Below are positions 30,081 to 39,932 of a stretch of 64,000 nucleotides of DNA, piece by piece (position 1 is the first letter of the stretch; the number at the start of each line of letters is the position of its first letter). The DNA comes from Anthropogastromicrobium aceti (GTDB taxonomy: Bacteria; Bacillota; Clostridia; Lachnospirales; Lachnospiraceae): assembly GCF_025567095.1 (NCBI RefSeq), contig NZ_JAOQJH010000002.1; one strand, 5' to 3'. The translations under genes and the position numbers were made by a program. The notes beneath the pieces are model-generated. The model saw only the letters and a program-made list of their open reading frames with translations. It did no database searches and was not told the origin of the DNA.

Positions 30081-31778
30081 ATGATACGTTTATTTGAAGA
30101 ACATCAGGTTCGAAGGACAACTGAGCTTTCTTCAACTTTGTGGGATTTTAGTCAGGTGACAGATGGAAAAAATACGCCGGTTGGAAAAGTAACGGTGCCG
30201 TCCTGTTGGGAAAGCTATCCTGGCTTTGAAGCTTACAGAGGACAAGGCTTGTATGAGCGTAACTTTGAGGCAGACGGTGATATGCGCATTGTCTTTAAGG
30301 GTGTCAGCCATACGGCAAAGGTTTTTGTGGATGACAAATTTGTTTGTGAGCATTACAATGCATTTACTCAGTTTGAGGCAGTGGTCAAAAATTTGCCGTC
30401 AGGTGTTCATAAGTTAAGTGTCTTAGTGGATAACTCTTTTTCTGAGGCATCAGCTCTTCATGTGGAAAATGATTACCAAAGCTATGGCGGTATTTCAAGG
30501 GGTGTAATGATTGAACAATTGCCCAAACATTATATAAAGCAGCTTCACTTTACACCTGTATGTAAGGATGACACGTGGTATGCACAGCTTGAGCTTGTGA
30601 TTGCATCTCTTGATGGTAAGCCGTGGAAGGGCAAGGTGAGTGTTTCCTTAAAGGGATGTGATGATGTAAATGAAAATGTTCTGTATACACAAAGCTGCAG
30701 CACAGGTGCAGGTGAGCTTGTTCTAAAGAGTGATCTGATCGCGTGCGAGAATGCAAAGCCTTGGGCACCAGAGCATCCAACTCTTTATATGCTTAGTGCA
30801 CAGTTAGAAGATGAAGATGGCAAAGTGATTGATGATTTGACTGACCGTGTGGGCTTTCGTGAAGTCAGGACACAGGGTAAGGACATTCTCTTAAATGGAA
30901 AAAAACTTCAAATTAAGGGCTTCTGCCGTCATGAGGATCATCCACAATTTGGCTGTGCGCTGCCTCTTTCTGCAATTATGCAGGATCTGCAGCTTGCACG
31001 AGATATGGGAGCAAATTCAATTAGAACATCTCATTATCCAAATGATGAGCTGTTTCTTGATTTGTGTGATGAGCTTGGTATTCTTGTCTGGGAGGAAAAT
31101 CATGCGAGAGGCTTAAGTGAAGAGCAGATGAAAAATCCAAACTTCGAGCGCCAGTGTGAGGCTTGTATTCGCGAGATGATAGCAGCTCACTATAATCATC
31201 CGTCTATTTATATCTGGGGTATTTTAAATGAGTGCGCAAGTGACACAGCGTATGGCAGAGAATGCTATAAGACGCAGCTTGAACTGATTAAAAGTCTTGA
31301 TGTGACGCGCCCACGCTCATTCTCAAGCTGCCGCTTTAAGACTGACATATGCTTTGATCTTGTTGATGTAGTTTCCTATAATATTTATCCGAAATGGTAT
31401 CATAATACACCAGTAGCAATGTATCTGGATGATTTGTATAAATGGGTTCAGACAACTGGCGGTGCTGGAAAGCCATTTTTGATTACTGAGGTTGGGGCAG
31501 GAGCGATCTACGGCTATCGCACACCGGCAAAGGTGAAGTGGTCTGAGGAATATCAGGTTTTGGCGCTTGAGGAGCAGCTTGGTGCGATTCTTTCTTATAA
31601 GGATTGTTCTGGTGTGTATATCTGGCAGTTTTGCGATGTGCGCGTAACAAACGATTGGTGGAATACGCGTCCGAGAACAATGAACAACAAGGGAATTGTG
31701 GACGAGTACAGAAGACCGAAGCTGTCCTATGAGACTGTAAAGCGTATTTTTGGATCTGTGGATACATATAGGAAATAA
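30081..31778 (+). CDS. Glycoside hydrolase family 2 (beta-galactosidase/beta-glucuronidase type)
   Basis: A 565-residue cytoplasmic beta-glycosidase. Residues ~1-150 form the sugar-binding jelly roll (VPSCWESYPGFEAYRGQGLY), ~155-265 an immunoglobulin-like domain, and ~270-560 the TIM barrel. The acid/base Glu384 lies in WGILNECAS and the nucleophile Glu470 in LITEVGAG, with the usual spacing. FCRHEDHPQFG and SIRTSHYPNDELFLDLCDEL are GH2 barrel landmarks. It lacks the C-terminal domains of LacZ and is close to glucuronidase length. Exact sugar specificity cannot be fixed. AAAGGAGGAG precedes the start. Confidence 0.9.
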   Translation: MIRLFEEHQVRRTTELSSTLWDFSQVTDGKNTPVGKVTVPSCWESYPGFEAYRGQGLYERNFEADGDMRIVFKGVSHTAKVFVDDKFVCEHYNAFTQFEAVVKNLPSGVHKLSVLVDNSFSEASALHVENDYQSYGGISRGVMIEQLPKHYIKQLHFTPVCKDDTWYAQLELVIASLDGKPWKGKVSVSLKGCDDVNENVLYTQSCSTGAGELVLKSDLIACENAKPWAPEHPTLYMLSAQLEDEDGKVIDDLTDRVGFREVRTQGKDILLNGKKLQIKGFCRHEDHPQFGCALPLSAIMQDLQLARDMGANSIRTSHYPNDELFLDLCDELGILVWEENHARGLSEEQMKNPNFERQCEACIREMIAAHYNHPSIYIWGILNECASDTAYGRECYKTQLELIKSLDVTRPRSFSSCRFKTDICFDLVDVVSYNIYPKWYHNTPVAMYLDDLYKWVQTTGGAGKPFLITEVGAGAIYGYRTPAKVKWSEEYQVLALEEQLGAILSYKDCSGVYIWQFCDVRVTNDWWNTRPRTMNNKGIVDEYRRPKLSYETVKRIFGSVDTYRK

Positions 31779-31835
31779 GCAGATTAGAAGTAGACTGAAA
31801 AATTTATAGAAATAGAACAATAGAGAGGAAGCATA

Positions 31836-33608
31836 ATGGAAAAGCAGAAGAAGTTTTCACTGAAAAACTATCTGTATGAGTATAAATGGTGGTATGTGTT
31901 TGGCATAGCAATTTTGCTTTGTGTCGATCTGGCAAATATTTATATTCCGCAATTTATTGGAGATATAATTGACGGACTGACAAATGAAACGTTGACAAAA
32001 GCCGGCATTCCAATGATGCTCATGAAGATATTGATTGCAGGACTGATTATGATGTTTGGCCGTTTTGGATGGCGCTACTGCATTTTTGGTGCATCCAGAA
32101 AGATTGAATATCGCCTTAGAAATGATATGTTTGGTCATTTGGAAACATTGTCAGCACGTTACTTTAATGAGCACAAAACAGGTGATCTGATGGCACATTT
32201 TACAAATGATTTGGAGGCTGTGCGAGTGGCAGTAGGTATGGCTGTCATTACAACCTTTGATGCAGCAGTCATGTCTATTATGGTTATTATTAAAATGATC
32301 ATATACGTTGATCTGCGTTTGACTGTGCTTGCATTTGTTCCAATGATTCTTGTTGCAATCGGATGTTATTTCTTTGGTGTTCAGATGAAAAAGCGACAGA
32401 CTGCCAGACAGGAAGCCTTTTCATTTCTTTCAGATAAGGTTCAGGAGAGTATTTCTGGTATCCGTGTTTTAAAGGCCTTTGTTCAGGAGAAGAAGGATCT
32501 TGAGGAATTTCAGAAGGCAAATGAAAATAACATGGAAAAAAATCTTGCCGTTGTGAAGCTAAGAAGTTTGTTTGGACCTCTGCTTGATTTGATTACAGGA
32601 ATCAGTCTTCTTTTGACATTGATCATTGGAGGAAAAATGGTAATTAATGGAACGGTATCAGTTGGTCAGTTTGTTGCATTCAACTCTTATATCGGTATGC
32701 TTGTATGGCCGATGATCGCCTGTGGTGACTGTATAAATACATTTAGCCAGGCATCAGCAGGCTATAAGCGTATCAAGGATATCTTCGATGAAAAGCCAGA
32801 TATCATTGATAAGGTAAAAGAGAAGGATGGTGAGCATTTAACTGGTGATATAGAGCTGAAGAATCTGACCTTCCAGTATCCAGATGGCGATACACCTGTT
32901 TTAAAGAATGTGAGTGTTCACATTAAACCGGGCGAGATGTTAGCAGTACTTGGACGAACTGGAAGCGGAAAGTCTACGCTTGCAGATCTGCTTCTTCGTG
33001 TATATGACTGCGAAAAAGGAATGCTTTTGATGGATGGAAGACCTATTGATGAGATTCCGCTTCATGTGCTTCACCGTGATGTGGCTTATGTGCCTCAGGA
33101 AAATTTTATGTTTTCAGATACACTTGAGGAAAATATAGCATTTGGACTTGAGGATCGTATTTTTGATCATCCAAAGCTTCGCGATAATATTAAGGAAGCA
33201 GCTGAGGCGGCCTGCATTCACAGCAATATTATTGATTTCCCAGAAGGCTATCAGACACTTGTTGGAGAGCGTGGTGTAACGCTTTCAGGCGGTCAGAAGC
33301 AGCGAAGCTCTATTGCACGTGCGCTTCTTAAGAATGCCCCTGTATTGATTATGGATGACTCGCTGTCTGCTGTCGATACAGATACAGAGGAGCAGATTTT
33401 AGAGAATCTGATTCGTCTGCGCAAGGGAAAAACAACGATTATTATCGCACATCGTGTTTCTACGCTCCAAAAGGCTGATCATATCGCAGTATTGACTGAG
33501 GGTGAGATGACTGAGTATGGTACACATGATGAGTTAATCCGCGAGGGCGGCTTCTATGCAAAGATTTATGAGAAGCAGCAGCTTGAGCAGGAATTAAATG
33601 AGATGTAA
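31836..33608 (+). CDS. Heterodimeric ABC exporter, subunit with non-canonical Walker B (YheI/LmrC-like)
   Basis: A 590-residue half-transporter. Six membrane helices fill residues ~15-310, with family segment SARYFNEHKTGDLMAHFTND. The ATPase domain has Walker A GRTGSGKST, Q-loop YVPQENFMFSDT, signature LSGGQKQR and Walker B VLIMDDSLSAVDTD. The residue after Walker B is Asp instead of the catalytic Glu, the mark of the degenerate site in asymmetric heterodimers; the switch His is in IIIAHRV. GAGGAAG precedes the ATG. The partner subunit starts 14 bp after the stop. It probably exports drugs, lipids or peptides. Confidence 0.92.
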   Translation: MEKQKKFSLKNYLYEYKWWYVFGIAILLCVDLANIYIPQFIGDIIDGLTNETLTKAGIPMMLMKILIAGLIMMFGRFGWRYCIFGASRKIEYRLRNDMFGHLETLSARYFNEHKTGDLMAHFTNDLEAVRVAVGMAVITTFDAAVMSIMVIIKMIIYVDLRLTVLAFVPMILVAIGCYFFGVQMKKRQTARQEAFSFLSDKVQESISGIRVLKAFVQEKKDLEEFQKANENNMEKNLAVVKLRSLFGPLLDLITGISLLLTLIIGGKMVINGTVSVGQFVAFNSYIGMLVWPMIACGDCINTFSQASAGYKRIKDIFDEKPDIIDKVKEKDGEHLTGDIELKNLTFQYPDGDTPVLKNVSVHIKPGEMLAVLGRTGSGKSTLADLLLRVYDCEKGMLLMDGRPIDEIPLHVLHRDVAYVPQENFMFSDTLEENIAFGLEDRIFDHPKLRDNIKEAAEAACIHSNIIDFPEGYQTLVGERGVTLSGGQKQRSSIARALLKNAPVLIMDDSLSAVDTDTEEQILENLIRLRKGKTTIIIAHRVSTLQKADHIAVLTEGEMTEYGTHDELIREGGFYAKIYEKQQLEQELNEM

Positions 33609-33622
33609 GGGGGTGCAGCAAG

Positions 33623-35395
33623 ATGAGTTCAATGACAGATGACAAATTGGAAAGTAATTATAAAGGAAATGCGCTGCTGCATCTTTTGTCTTATATGAAG
33701 CCGTATGCCGGATGGGTTATGCTTTGTCTGGTGCTTGTATTGGCACTTACGGGATTTGATTTGTATAGACCAACACTGATTGGAGATGCGATTGACAACT
33801 TCGAGACGCAGGGCGATTACAATGTAATTATTAATACAGCATGGAAATACGGTATTGTGCTTGTAGTAAGCTTTATTTTCAATATGGCACAGACCTGGAT
33901 TTTGCAGAAGACTGGACAAAAGATCATTCTGACTGTAAGACGAGAGCTGTATATTCATATTCAAAGCTTAAGCAGTCGTTTCTTTGATCTGACGCCTGTT
34001 GGAAAGCTTGTAACAAGAGTGACAAATGATGTTGAAGCATTAAATGAGATGTATTCAGGCATTTTGGTGCGCTTATTTAGAAATATCGTAAAGATAATAG
34101 GACTGGCTGTTGTTATGATTGCGCTAGACAGAGGACTGGCACTTGTTTCATTTGTGCTTCTGCCTATTGTTATGGTGCTTACAGTTGTTTTTCGTATTAT
34201 TTCCAGAAAAATATATCGACTTGTACGCACAAAGCTTACAGATATCAATACATTTTTATCTGAGAATATTTCAGGAATGCGTGTAATTCAGATCTTTGGA
34301 CGAGAGGAGCGAAAGTTCGAGGAGTTTAAGGATAAGGATTACAAGCTGTACCGCGCATATTACCGTGAGATGATGGTGTTTGCGATTTTTCGCCCGCTAA
34401 TCTATATTTTAAGTGTGTTGTCTTTAATGATAGTGCTTGGTATCGGAAGCAACGAGGTGTTAGATGGAGCAATTTCCATCGGAACTCTCTATATTTTCTC
34501 ACAGTACATTCAGCAGTTTTTTGATCCGATTCAGGAGCTTGCCGAGCAGTTTTCAACACTGCAGTCATCAATAGCATCAGCAGAAAAGATCTTTACAATT
34601 CTCGCTGAGGAGCCACAGGTTAAGGAGGATGAAAATCCTATTGTACTGCCAAAGGTTCTCGGACGCATTGAGTTTGACCATGTATGGTTTGCATATGATG
34701 GAGAACATTATGTACTTCGTGATGTTTCCTTTGTAATTGAGCCTGGTGAGAAGGTGGCATTTGTTGGTGCAACAGGAGCTGGAAAATCGTCTATTTTAAA
34801 TCTAATCGGACGTTATTATGATATCCAGAAGGGTAATATTTATATTGACGGTGTGGATATTAGAAAGCTTTCCAAGAAGCAGCTTCGAAGTGCGATTGGA
34901 CAGATGCAGCAGGATGTATTTATATTTGAGGGAGATATTGAGTCAAATATTCGTCTGCACGATGATATCCCGTTTGAAGATGTGAGAGCTGCTGCTGAGT
35001 ATGTTAATGCATCACATTTTATTGAAAAGCTTCCGCAAAAATATAAGGAGCCTGTTACAGAGCGCGGTGCAACTTTTTCAGCAGGAGAGAGACAGCTTCT
35101 TTCATTTGCAAGAACGCTTGCGCATAAGCCGGCAATTCTTGTAATGGATGAGGCAACAGCAAATATTGACACAGAGACTGAAATTTTAATTCAGGAAGCG
35201 CTTGAAAAGCTGATGAAGGGACGAACTACTATTATGGTAGCGCATCGTCTTTCAACAATTCAGCATGCTGACTGCATAATGGTTATGCATAAGGGAAAGA
35301 TCAGAGAGCGCGGAACACATCAGGAACTTTTGGCACAGAACGGAATCTACAAAAAGCTTTATGAGCTGCAAATTCATCATGTGATATCATCATGA
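33623..35395 (+). CDS. Heterodimeric ABC exporter, partner subunit (YheH/LmrD-like)
   Basis: A 590-residue half-transporter matching the preceding one. Six membrane helices lie at ~35-330 (SLSSRFFDLTPVGKLVTRVT segment). The ATPase domain has Walker A GATGAGKSS, Q-loop MQQDVFIFEGD, Walker B ILVMDEATANIDTETE with the canonical Glu, and switch His in MVAHRLST. Its signature is FSAGERQL rather than LSGGQ, which complements the partner: one consensus and one degenerate ATP site per heterodimer. GGGGGTG lies before the ATG. The pair is an export system of the LmrCD/YheIH type. Confidence 0.93.
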   Translation: MSSMTDDKLESNYKGNALLHLLSYMKPYAGWVMLCLVLVLALTGFDLYRPTLIGDAIDNFETQGDYNVIINTAWKYGIVLVVSFIFNMAQTWILQKTGQKIILTVRRELYIHIQSLSSRFFDLTPVGKLVTRVTNDVEALNEMYSGILVRLFRNIVKIIGLAVVMIALDRGLALVSFVLLPIVMVLTVVFRIISRKIYRLVRTKLTDINTFLSENISGMRVIQIFGREERKFEEFKDKDYKLYRAYYREMMVFAIFRPLIYILSVLSLMIVLGIGSNEVLDGAISIGTLYIFSQYIQQFFDPIQELAEQFSTLQSSIASAEKIFTILAEEPQVKEDENPIVLPKVLGRIEFDHVWFAYDGEHYVLRDVSFVIEPGEKVAFVGATGAGKSSILNLIGRYYDIQKGNIYIDGVDIRKLSKKQLRSAIGQMQQDVFIFEGDIESNIRLHDDIPFEDVRAAAEYVNASHFIEKLPQKYKEPVTERGATFSAGERQLLSFARTLAHKPAILVMDEATANIDTETEILIQEALEKLMKGRTTIMVAHRLSTIQHADCIMVMHKGKIRERGTHQELLAQNGIYKKLYELQIHHVISS

Positions 35396-35445
35396 TTGAA
35401 AATAAAAGGGAGCGTTAGTTAAACGCGGAAAGGTGGATTATAAAG

Positions 35446-36936
35446 GTGAATATTTATTGGGGAGATTTACATAACCATTGTGGAATAACATATGGTTTTG
35501 GAAGCTTGGAGAATGCAATACAAAGAGCGAGAGGACGGTTGGATTTTTGTGCGTTTACAGGACATGCTATGTGGCCTGACATTTATTCAAAAACACCGGA
35601 AACAGAGTTCCTTGTGAATTTTCATGAAGTTGGTTTTAAAAAATTGAGAGATCACTGGGAAGAGGTTCGCGACAAAGTTGCAAAAGCAAATTCTAAAGAG
35701 CTTGTTACATTTCAGGGCTATGAATTACATTCAGGAAAGTACGGGGATCACCATTTGGTATCTGTAGATGATAATCTTCCATTGGTGTATAGGGATTCGC
35801 CAAAAGAGCTTGTGGAGGCATGTGGAAAAGACACTACCATTGCAATTCCTCATCATATAGCATATACACCGTCTTATCGTGGAATTAATTGGGATTATTT
35901 TGATAGCAGCATTTCTCCTGTTGTTGAAGTTTATTCCAAACATGGATGTTCGATAAATGAAGATGCGGCTTATCCTTATTATCATGATATGGGACCGAGA
36001 GATACTCGTAACATGGTAGATGAAGGACTGCGCAGAGGATATCACTTTGGCTTTGTAGCATCTACAGATCATCATGCTGGTTTTCCAGGATCTTATGGAG
36101 ACGGACTGGTGGCAGTTATTGCTGAAAAGAAAACAAGAGAAAGTATTTGGGAAGGCCTTAGAATGGGTCGTACTTATGCAGTAACTGGAGATAAAATTCT
36201 TTGTGATTTTCGTATTAACGATGCTTATCAGGGAAGTGTTATCAGCGCTCTGGTACGAAAGCTTCACGTTAATGTGCAGACACAGGCACCGCTTGATAAG
36301 ATTGTAATTTATAAAAATGAGAAGCCATACCATATTTTGAATGGAGAGAATTATTGGGAGATTAATCAGAGCGGTCACTACAAAATCAGAGTTGAAATGG
36401 GCTGGGGAGATCAGACACTTTACCGCTGGAATGGAAAAATTAAAATTGAAGGCGGAAGCCTGACAGACATTGATACCTGTTTCCGTGGAAGAAATGTATT
36501 GTCACCTACACAGCGAGAGGCAAGCAAAATTGAGCAGATAAATGATATTGCCAGCCAGGCAGAGATGATAAGTGAAAAAGAAATGCAGTTTACATGTGAT
36601 ACAGTGGGAAATCAGTCAACACTTCATCCATGCACTTCGGCAGTTATTGTAACAGTGGAGGGCGATCTGAATACGAAGGTAACTGTTCAAATGAATGAGC
36701 AAATTTATCAGGCTACAATCGGTGAACTTTTGCAGTATGGATATACAAGTCACATGAAGTATTATCATTCTCAGGCATTTAAGATTCACAAGGCATTACC
36801 AGAAAGCAGATATATCTTTAACATTGATATGGAAGATCAGCTTCCAGAAAAAGATGAGGATATTTATCGCGTAGAAGTTTCTCAGAAAAATGGACAGTGG
36901 GCATACAGTTCACCGATTTTTGTCAGAAATATATAA
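35446..36936 (+). CDS. PHP-like metallohydrolase, DUF3604 type
   Basis: A 496-residue probable metal-dependent phosphoesterase. The N-terminal ~260 residues show PHP-type metal ligands in order: GDLHNHCG (residues 6-13), DFCAFTGHA, the Glu/His motif FQGYELHSGKYGDHHLVS, IPHHIA, and the pair STDHHAGFPGSYGDGLVAV. The rest is a beta-rich domain of unknown role. There is no signal peptide. The start is GTG 35446, with GGAAAGGTGG upstream. The position after an ABC exporter and before alkaline phosphatase suggests phosphorus or phospho-glycan metabolism, but the substrate is unknown. Confidence 0.75.
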   Translation: MNIYWGDLHNHCGITYGFGSLENAIQRARGRLDFCAFTGHAMWPDIYSKTPETEFLVNFHEVGFKKLRDHWEEVRDKVAKANSKELVTFQGYELHSGKYGDHHLVSVDDNLPLVYRDSPKELVEACGKDTTIAIPHHIAYTPSYRGINWDYFDSSISPVVEVYSKHGCSINEDAAYPYYHDMGPRDTRNMVDEGLRRGYHFGFVASTDHHAGFPGSYGDGLVAVIAEKKTRESIWEGLRMGRTYAVTGDKILCDFRINDAYQGSVISALVRKLHVNVQTQAPLDKIVIYKNEKPYHILNGENYWEINQSGHYKIRVEMGWGDQTLYRWNGKIKIEGGSLTDIDTCFRGRNVLSPTQREASKIEQINDIASQAEMISEKEMQFTCDTVGNQSTLHPCTSAVIVTVEGDLNTKVTVQMNEQIYQATIGELLQYGYTSHMKYYHSQAFKIHKALPESRYIFNIDMEDQLPEKDEDIYRVEVSQKNGQWAYSSPIFVRNI

Positions 36937-36960
36937 GAATAAAATAATTTTTATAGCAGA

Positions 36961-36987
36961 AAAGTCACCTAAGGTGGCTTTTTTTGC
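36961..36987 (+). terminator. Terminator after the DUF3604 gene
   Basis: AAAAGTCACC (36961-36970) pairs with GGTGGCTTTT (36974-36983), including a G-T pair, and T residues continue. Confidence 0.8.
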
Positions 36988-37119
36988 TTTTATAATGTGA
37001 CTTAGAAACTTTACAAAAATTTTATCTTGATTTGACTAGAAGAGTATAACAGATTTTACGAAGGACTACTAAAATGCAAATTGTAATAAAAACACACATA
37101 AAAAAAGGAGACTACTCAC

Positions 37120-38655
37120 ATGAGATTAAAAAAAATCAGTGCATTATCATTAGCAGCAGCAATGTCAGTCTGTACAGTACCAGCTTTTGGTGCAGCAGAA
37201 ACAGAAAATGTAAATGTTCCAAAATATATTTTCCTGTTTATAGGAGATGGAATGAGCTACCCACAGGTTCAGACAACCAACTATTATTTGAATGCAATTG
37301 CAGATGATGGTGATGATGTGCTGACGAGTGAAAGTAAATTGAATATGATGAAGTTTCCAGTGGCCGGATCAGCACAGACTTATGACAGCACTTCATTCTG
37401 TCCTGATTCAGCGTCTACAGCAACTTCCATTTCTACAGGTCATAAGACATATAGCGGAACCATCAACATGGATGAAAAGATGGAAACTTCTTATGAGACT
37501 ATCGCTGAGAAATTAAAAAAGCAGCTTGGCTATAAGGTGGGAATTTTATCTTCTGTTAATTTAAACCATGCTACTCCGGCAGCATTTTATGCGCATCAGC
37601 CATCCAGAAATAATTATTATGAAATTGGTCAGGAGCTTATTGCAAGTGATTTTGATTATTTTGCAGGTGGTGGTCTTAAGAAAACAACAGGACCTGATAA
37701 GGATAAGACGGATCTTTATCAGCTGGCAGAAGAGGCTGGATACAAGGTAATTAAGACTCAGGAAGAGGCGCAGGCTTTGACCGCAGAAGATGGAAAGGCA
37801 ATCGTAATTGATGAGACACTTGCAGATAGTGATGCAATGAGCTATGACATGGATCTGGAAGAGGGAGAATGGGGACTTTCAGATTATGTTGAAAAGGGAA
37901 TCGAAGTGCTTAATAATGATACTGGATTTTTTATGATGGTAGAAGGTGGAAAAATTGACTGGGCATGTCATGCAAATGATGCGGCAGCAACTATCACCGA
38001 TACAGTAGCAATGGACGAAGCAGTAGGAAAGGCAGTTGAGTTTTATAACGAGCATCCAGATGAGACGTTGATTCTTGTTACAGGTGATCATGAGACAGGT
38101 GGTCTTACTATTGGATTTGCAGGAACTGATTACGATACCTTCCTTGCAAATATTAGCAATCAGAAAATTTCTTATGCAAAGTTTGACTCTGATTATGTGA
38201 CAGCATATAAGGAAAATAAGACAGACTTTGATACAGTAATGGCTGATATTACTGAGCTTTTTGGTTTGCAGGCACCAAATGGTGTAGCAGAAACTTCTAA
38301 TAAGGCTGACAGTAAGGATGTACATCCAGAGGGAACAGATGACAAGGGAAGTCTTGTAATGACTGATTATGAATATCAGAAGCTGCAGACGGCTTATGAA
38401 GAAACAATGAGCAGAACAGGAGAAGAGTCTGAGTTTGGTCAGGAAGAGTATCTTCTGTATGGAAGCTATGAGCCGTTGACAGTAACAATTACACATATTT
38501 TAAATAACAAATCTGGTGTTAATTTTGCTTCCTATGCACATACAGGACTTCCAGTAGAGGTATTTGCGATGGGTGTTGGACAGGATCAGTTCAAAGGTTA
38601 TTATGATAATACAGATATTTTTAACAAGATGGCAGAAATTACAGGAGTACAATAA
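37120..38655 (+). CDS. phoA: Secreted alkaline phosphatase
   Basis: A 511-residue exported phosphatase that frees inorganic phosphate from phosphomonoesters. The signal peptide MRLKKISALSLAAAMSVCTV ends near AFGA. Metal Asp lies in FIGDGMS, the nucleophile Ser97 in CPDSASTATS, metal ligands in NHATPAAFYAH, EGGKIDWACHANDA and TGDHETGG, and the C-terminal His in YAHTGLP. AAAAAAGGAG precedes the ATG. There is no lipobox; it may be released or wall-associated. The YibE/F gene follows directly after the stop. Confidence 0.95.
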   Translation: MRLKKISALSLAAAMSVCTVPAFGAAETENVNVPKYIFLFIGDGMSYPQVQTTNYYLNAIADDGDDVLTSESKLNMMKFPVAGSAQTYDSTSFCPDSASTATSISTGHKTYSGTINMDEKMETSYETIAEKLKKQLGYKVGILSSVNLNHATPAAFYAHQPSRNNYYEIGQELIASDFDYFAGGGLKKTTGPDKDKTDLYQLAEEAGYKVIKTQEEAQALTAEDGKAIVIDETLADSDAMSYDMDLEEGEWGLSDYVEKGIEVLNNDTGFFMMVEGGKIDWACHANDAAATITDTVAMDEAVGKAVEFYNEHPDETLILVTGDHETGGLTIGFAGTDYDTFLANISNQKISYAKFDSDYVTAYKENKTDFDTVMADITELFGLQAPNGVAETSNKADSKDVHPEGTDDKGSLVMTDYEYQKLQTAYEETMSRTGEESEFGQEEYLLYGSYEPLTVTITHILNNKSGVNFASYAHTGLPVEVFAMGVGQDQFKGYYDNTDIFNKMAEITGVQ

Positions 38656-39780
38656 ATGATCAAGGACAGACTAAAAAAAAGCTCTGTCTCAATTATAGCA
38701 ATTTTGTTGATCTTCATCCTCATGGCGCTTCCGACAGGTTATGAGGATGCTGCTATTTATAAAGGGACGGATAGAGTTAAGGCAAAAGTGCTTTCTACAA
38801 GCGAGGATTCTGTAATTAGTAACGGTTTGATTCAATCAGGAGAACAGTACTGTAAGGTAAAAATACTTGGCGGAAAGTTTAAGGGACAGGAAGCAAATGC
38901 AGTAAACATGCTAAGTGGTTCTTTGGAAGCTGATAAAATATTTAAAAAGGGTGATGTTGCTCATGTGGTAATAAGTTATAGTGGCGACACTATTCTTTCT
39001 ATCATGATGAGTGACCATTATCGTCTGGATAAGGAAGCGCTTTTGGCGGGTATTTTTGTCTTACTGTTAATTGGATTTGCAGGAAAGACAGGCCTTAGAG
39101 CTGTATATTCTTTTGTCATTACGATATTGGCAATATGGAAAATTCTAACACCAGCCTATTTAAATGGTGCTAATCCGATTTGGTGGGGAATTGCATTGAC
39201 TGCTTTTTTAACACTGTTAATCATCTTTTTAGTATATGGGTTTGATAAGAAAACGCTTGCTGCGTCATCAGGTGCACTTTTGGGTGTACTTGTAACTTGT
39301 ATTATAGGCTGTATTTTTACAGAGGCTTTTAAAATTCATGGAGCCGTCATGGCTTATTCGGAAAGTCTTCTATATGCTGGATATCAGAAGCTGAATCTTT
39401 CTCAAATTTATATGAGTGGTATTTTTATCGGAGCATCAGGTGCAATGATGGATTTGTCTGTTGACATTACATCAGCAGTTAATGAAGTAATTGAAAAAAA
39501 GCCAGATATTGGTTGGAAAGAAGCTGCTCGATCAGGCATGAACGTGGGAAGAGCTGCCATGGGAACTATGACAACAACACTTTTGCTGGCGTACTCAGGA
39601 GGATATATTGCATTGCTCATGACATTTATGGCGCAAGGCACACCAATTGACAATATTTTAAATTATAAATACGTAGCAGCAGAATTACTTGATACCATTG
39701 TGGGAAGCTTTGGACTAGTGACAGTGGCTCCATTTACAGCACTGACAAGCGCATGGCTTCTCACAAAAAAGAAAAAATAA
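38656..39780 (+). CDS. YibE/F-family membrane protein
   Basis: A 374-residue membrane protein. After one N-terminal helix (~12-27), residues ~30-120 form an extracytoplasmic beta domain (AKVLSTSEDSVISNGLIQSG, then GDVAHVVISYSG). About seven hydrophobic segments follow, including LYAGYQKLNLSQIYMSGIFI and the family motif ASGAMMDLSVDITSAVNEV, then AARSGMNVGRAAMGTMTTTL. This is the YibE/F layout. Its function in Gram-positives is not established. The ATG starts right after the phoA stop codon, so the two are co-translated; a shared role in phosphate or envelope metabolism is inference. Confidence 0.88.
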   Translation: MIKDRLKKSSVSIIAILLIFILMALPTGYEDAAIYKGTDRVKAKVLSTSEDSVISNGLIQSGEQYCKVKILGGKFKGQEANAVNMLSGSLEADKIFKKGDVAHVVISYSGDTILSIMMSDHYRLDKEALLAGIFVLLLIGFAGKTGLRAVYSFVITILAIWKILTPAYLNGANPIWWGIALTAFLTLLIIFLVYGFDKKTLAASSGALLGVLVTCIIGCIFTEAFKIHGAVMAYSESLLYAGYQKLNLSQIYMSGIFIGASGAMMDLSVDITSAVNEVIEKKPDIGWKEAARSGMNVGRAAMGTMTTTLLLAYSGGYIALLMTFMAQGTPIDNILNYKYVAAELLDTIVGSFGLVTVAPFTALTSAWLLTKKKK

Positions 39781-39819
39781 ATATTCTTTACTTTAAACTG
39801 TAAAAGTTTAAATCAGCAG

Positions 39820-39848
39820 TTGACGTAACGTGCAGTATGGCTTATAAT
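39820..39848 (+). promoter_or_regulatory. Promoter of the NSS symporter gene
   Basis: TTGACG (39820-39825), 17-bp spacer, TATAAT (39843-39848). Confidence 0.85.
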
Positions 39849-39865
39849 AAATCTATATGTTGAGG

Positions 39866-39890
39866 TCGGGGGCAAGGCTTTTGCCCTCGA
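39866..39890 (+). promoter_or_regulatory. Stem-loop in the 5' leader of the NSS symporter
   Basis: TCGGGGGCAA (39866-39875) pairs with TTGCCCTCGA (39881-39890), one G-T pair, loop GGCTT. No T-tract follows. It begins about 12 nt from the predicted transcript start, so it probably stabilises or regulates the mRNA. Confidence 0.55.
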
Positions 39891-39932
39891 TTGTCGTCAT
39901 AGAGGGAATTTATTATAAGAAAGGGAAATGTT

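Noticed and set aside
35731..36378. 215-codon minus-strand open frame opposite the DUF3604 gene
   Set aside because: Low-complexity, Ile/Ser/Cys-rich translation without ribosome site; it mirrors the codon pattern of the clear plus-strand gene.
37879..38496. 205-codon minus-strand open frame opposite phoA
   Set aside because: Falls within a gene with all alkaline phosphatase motifs; the translation has no recognisable feature.
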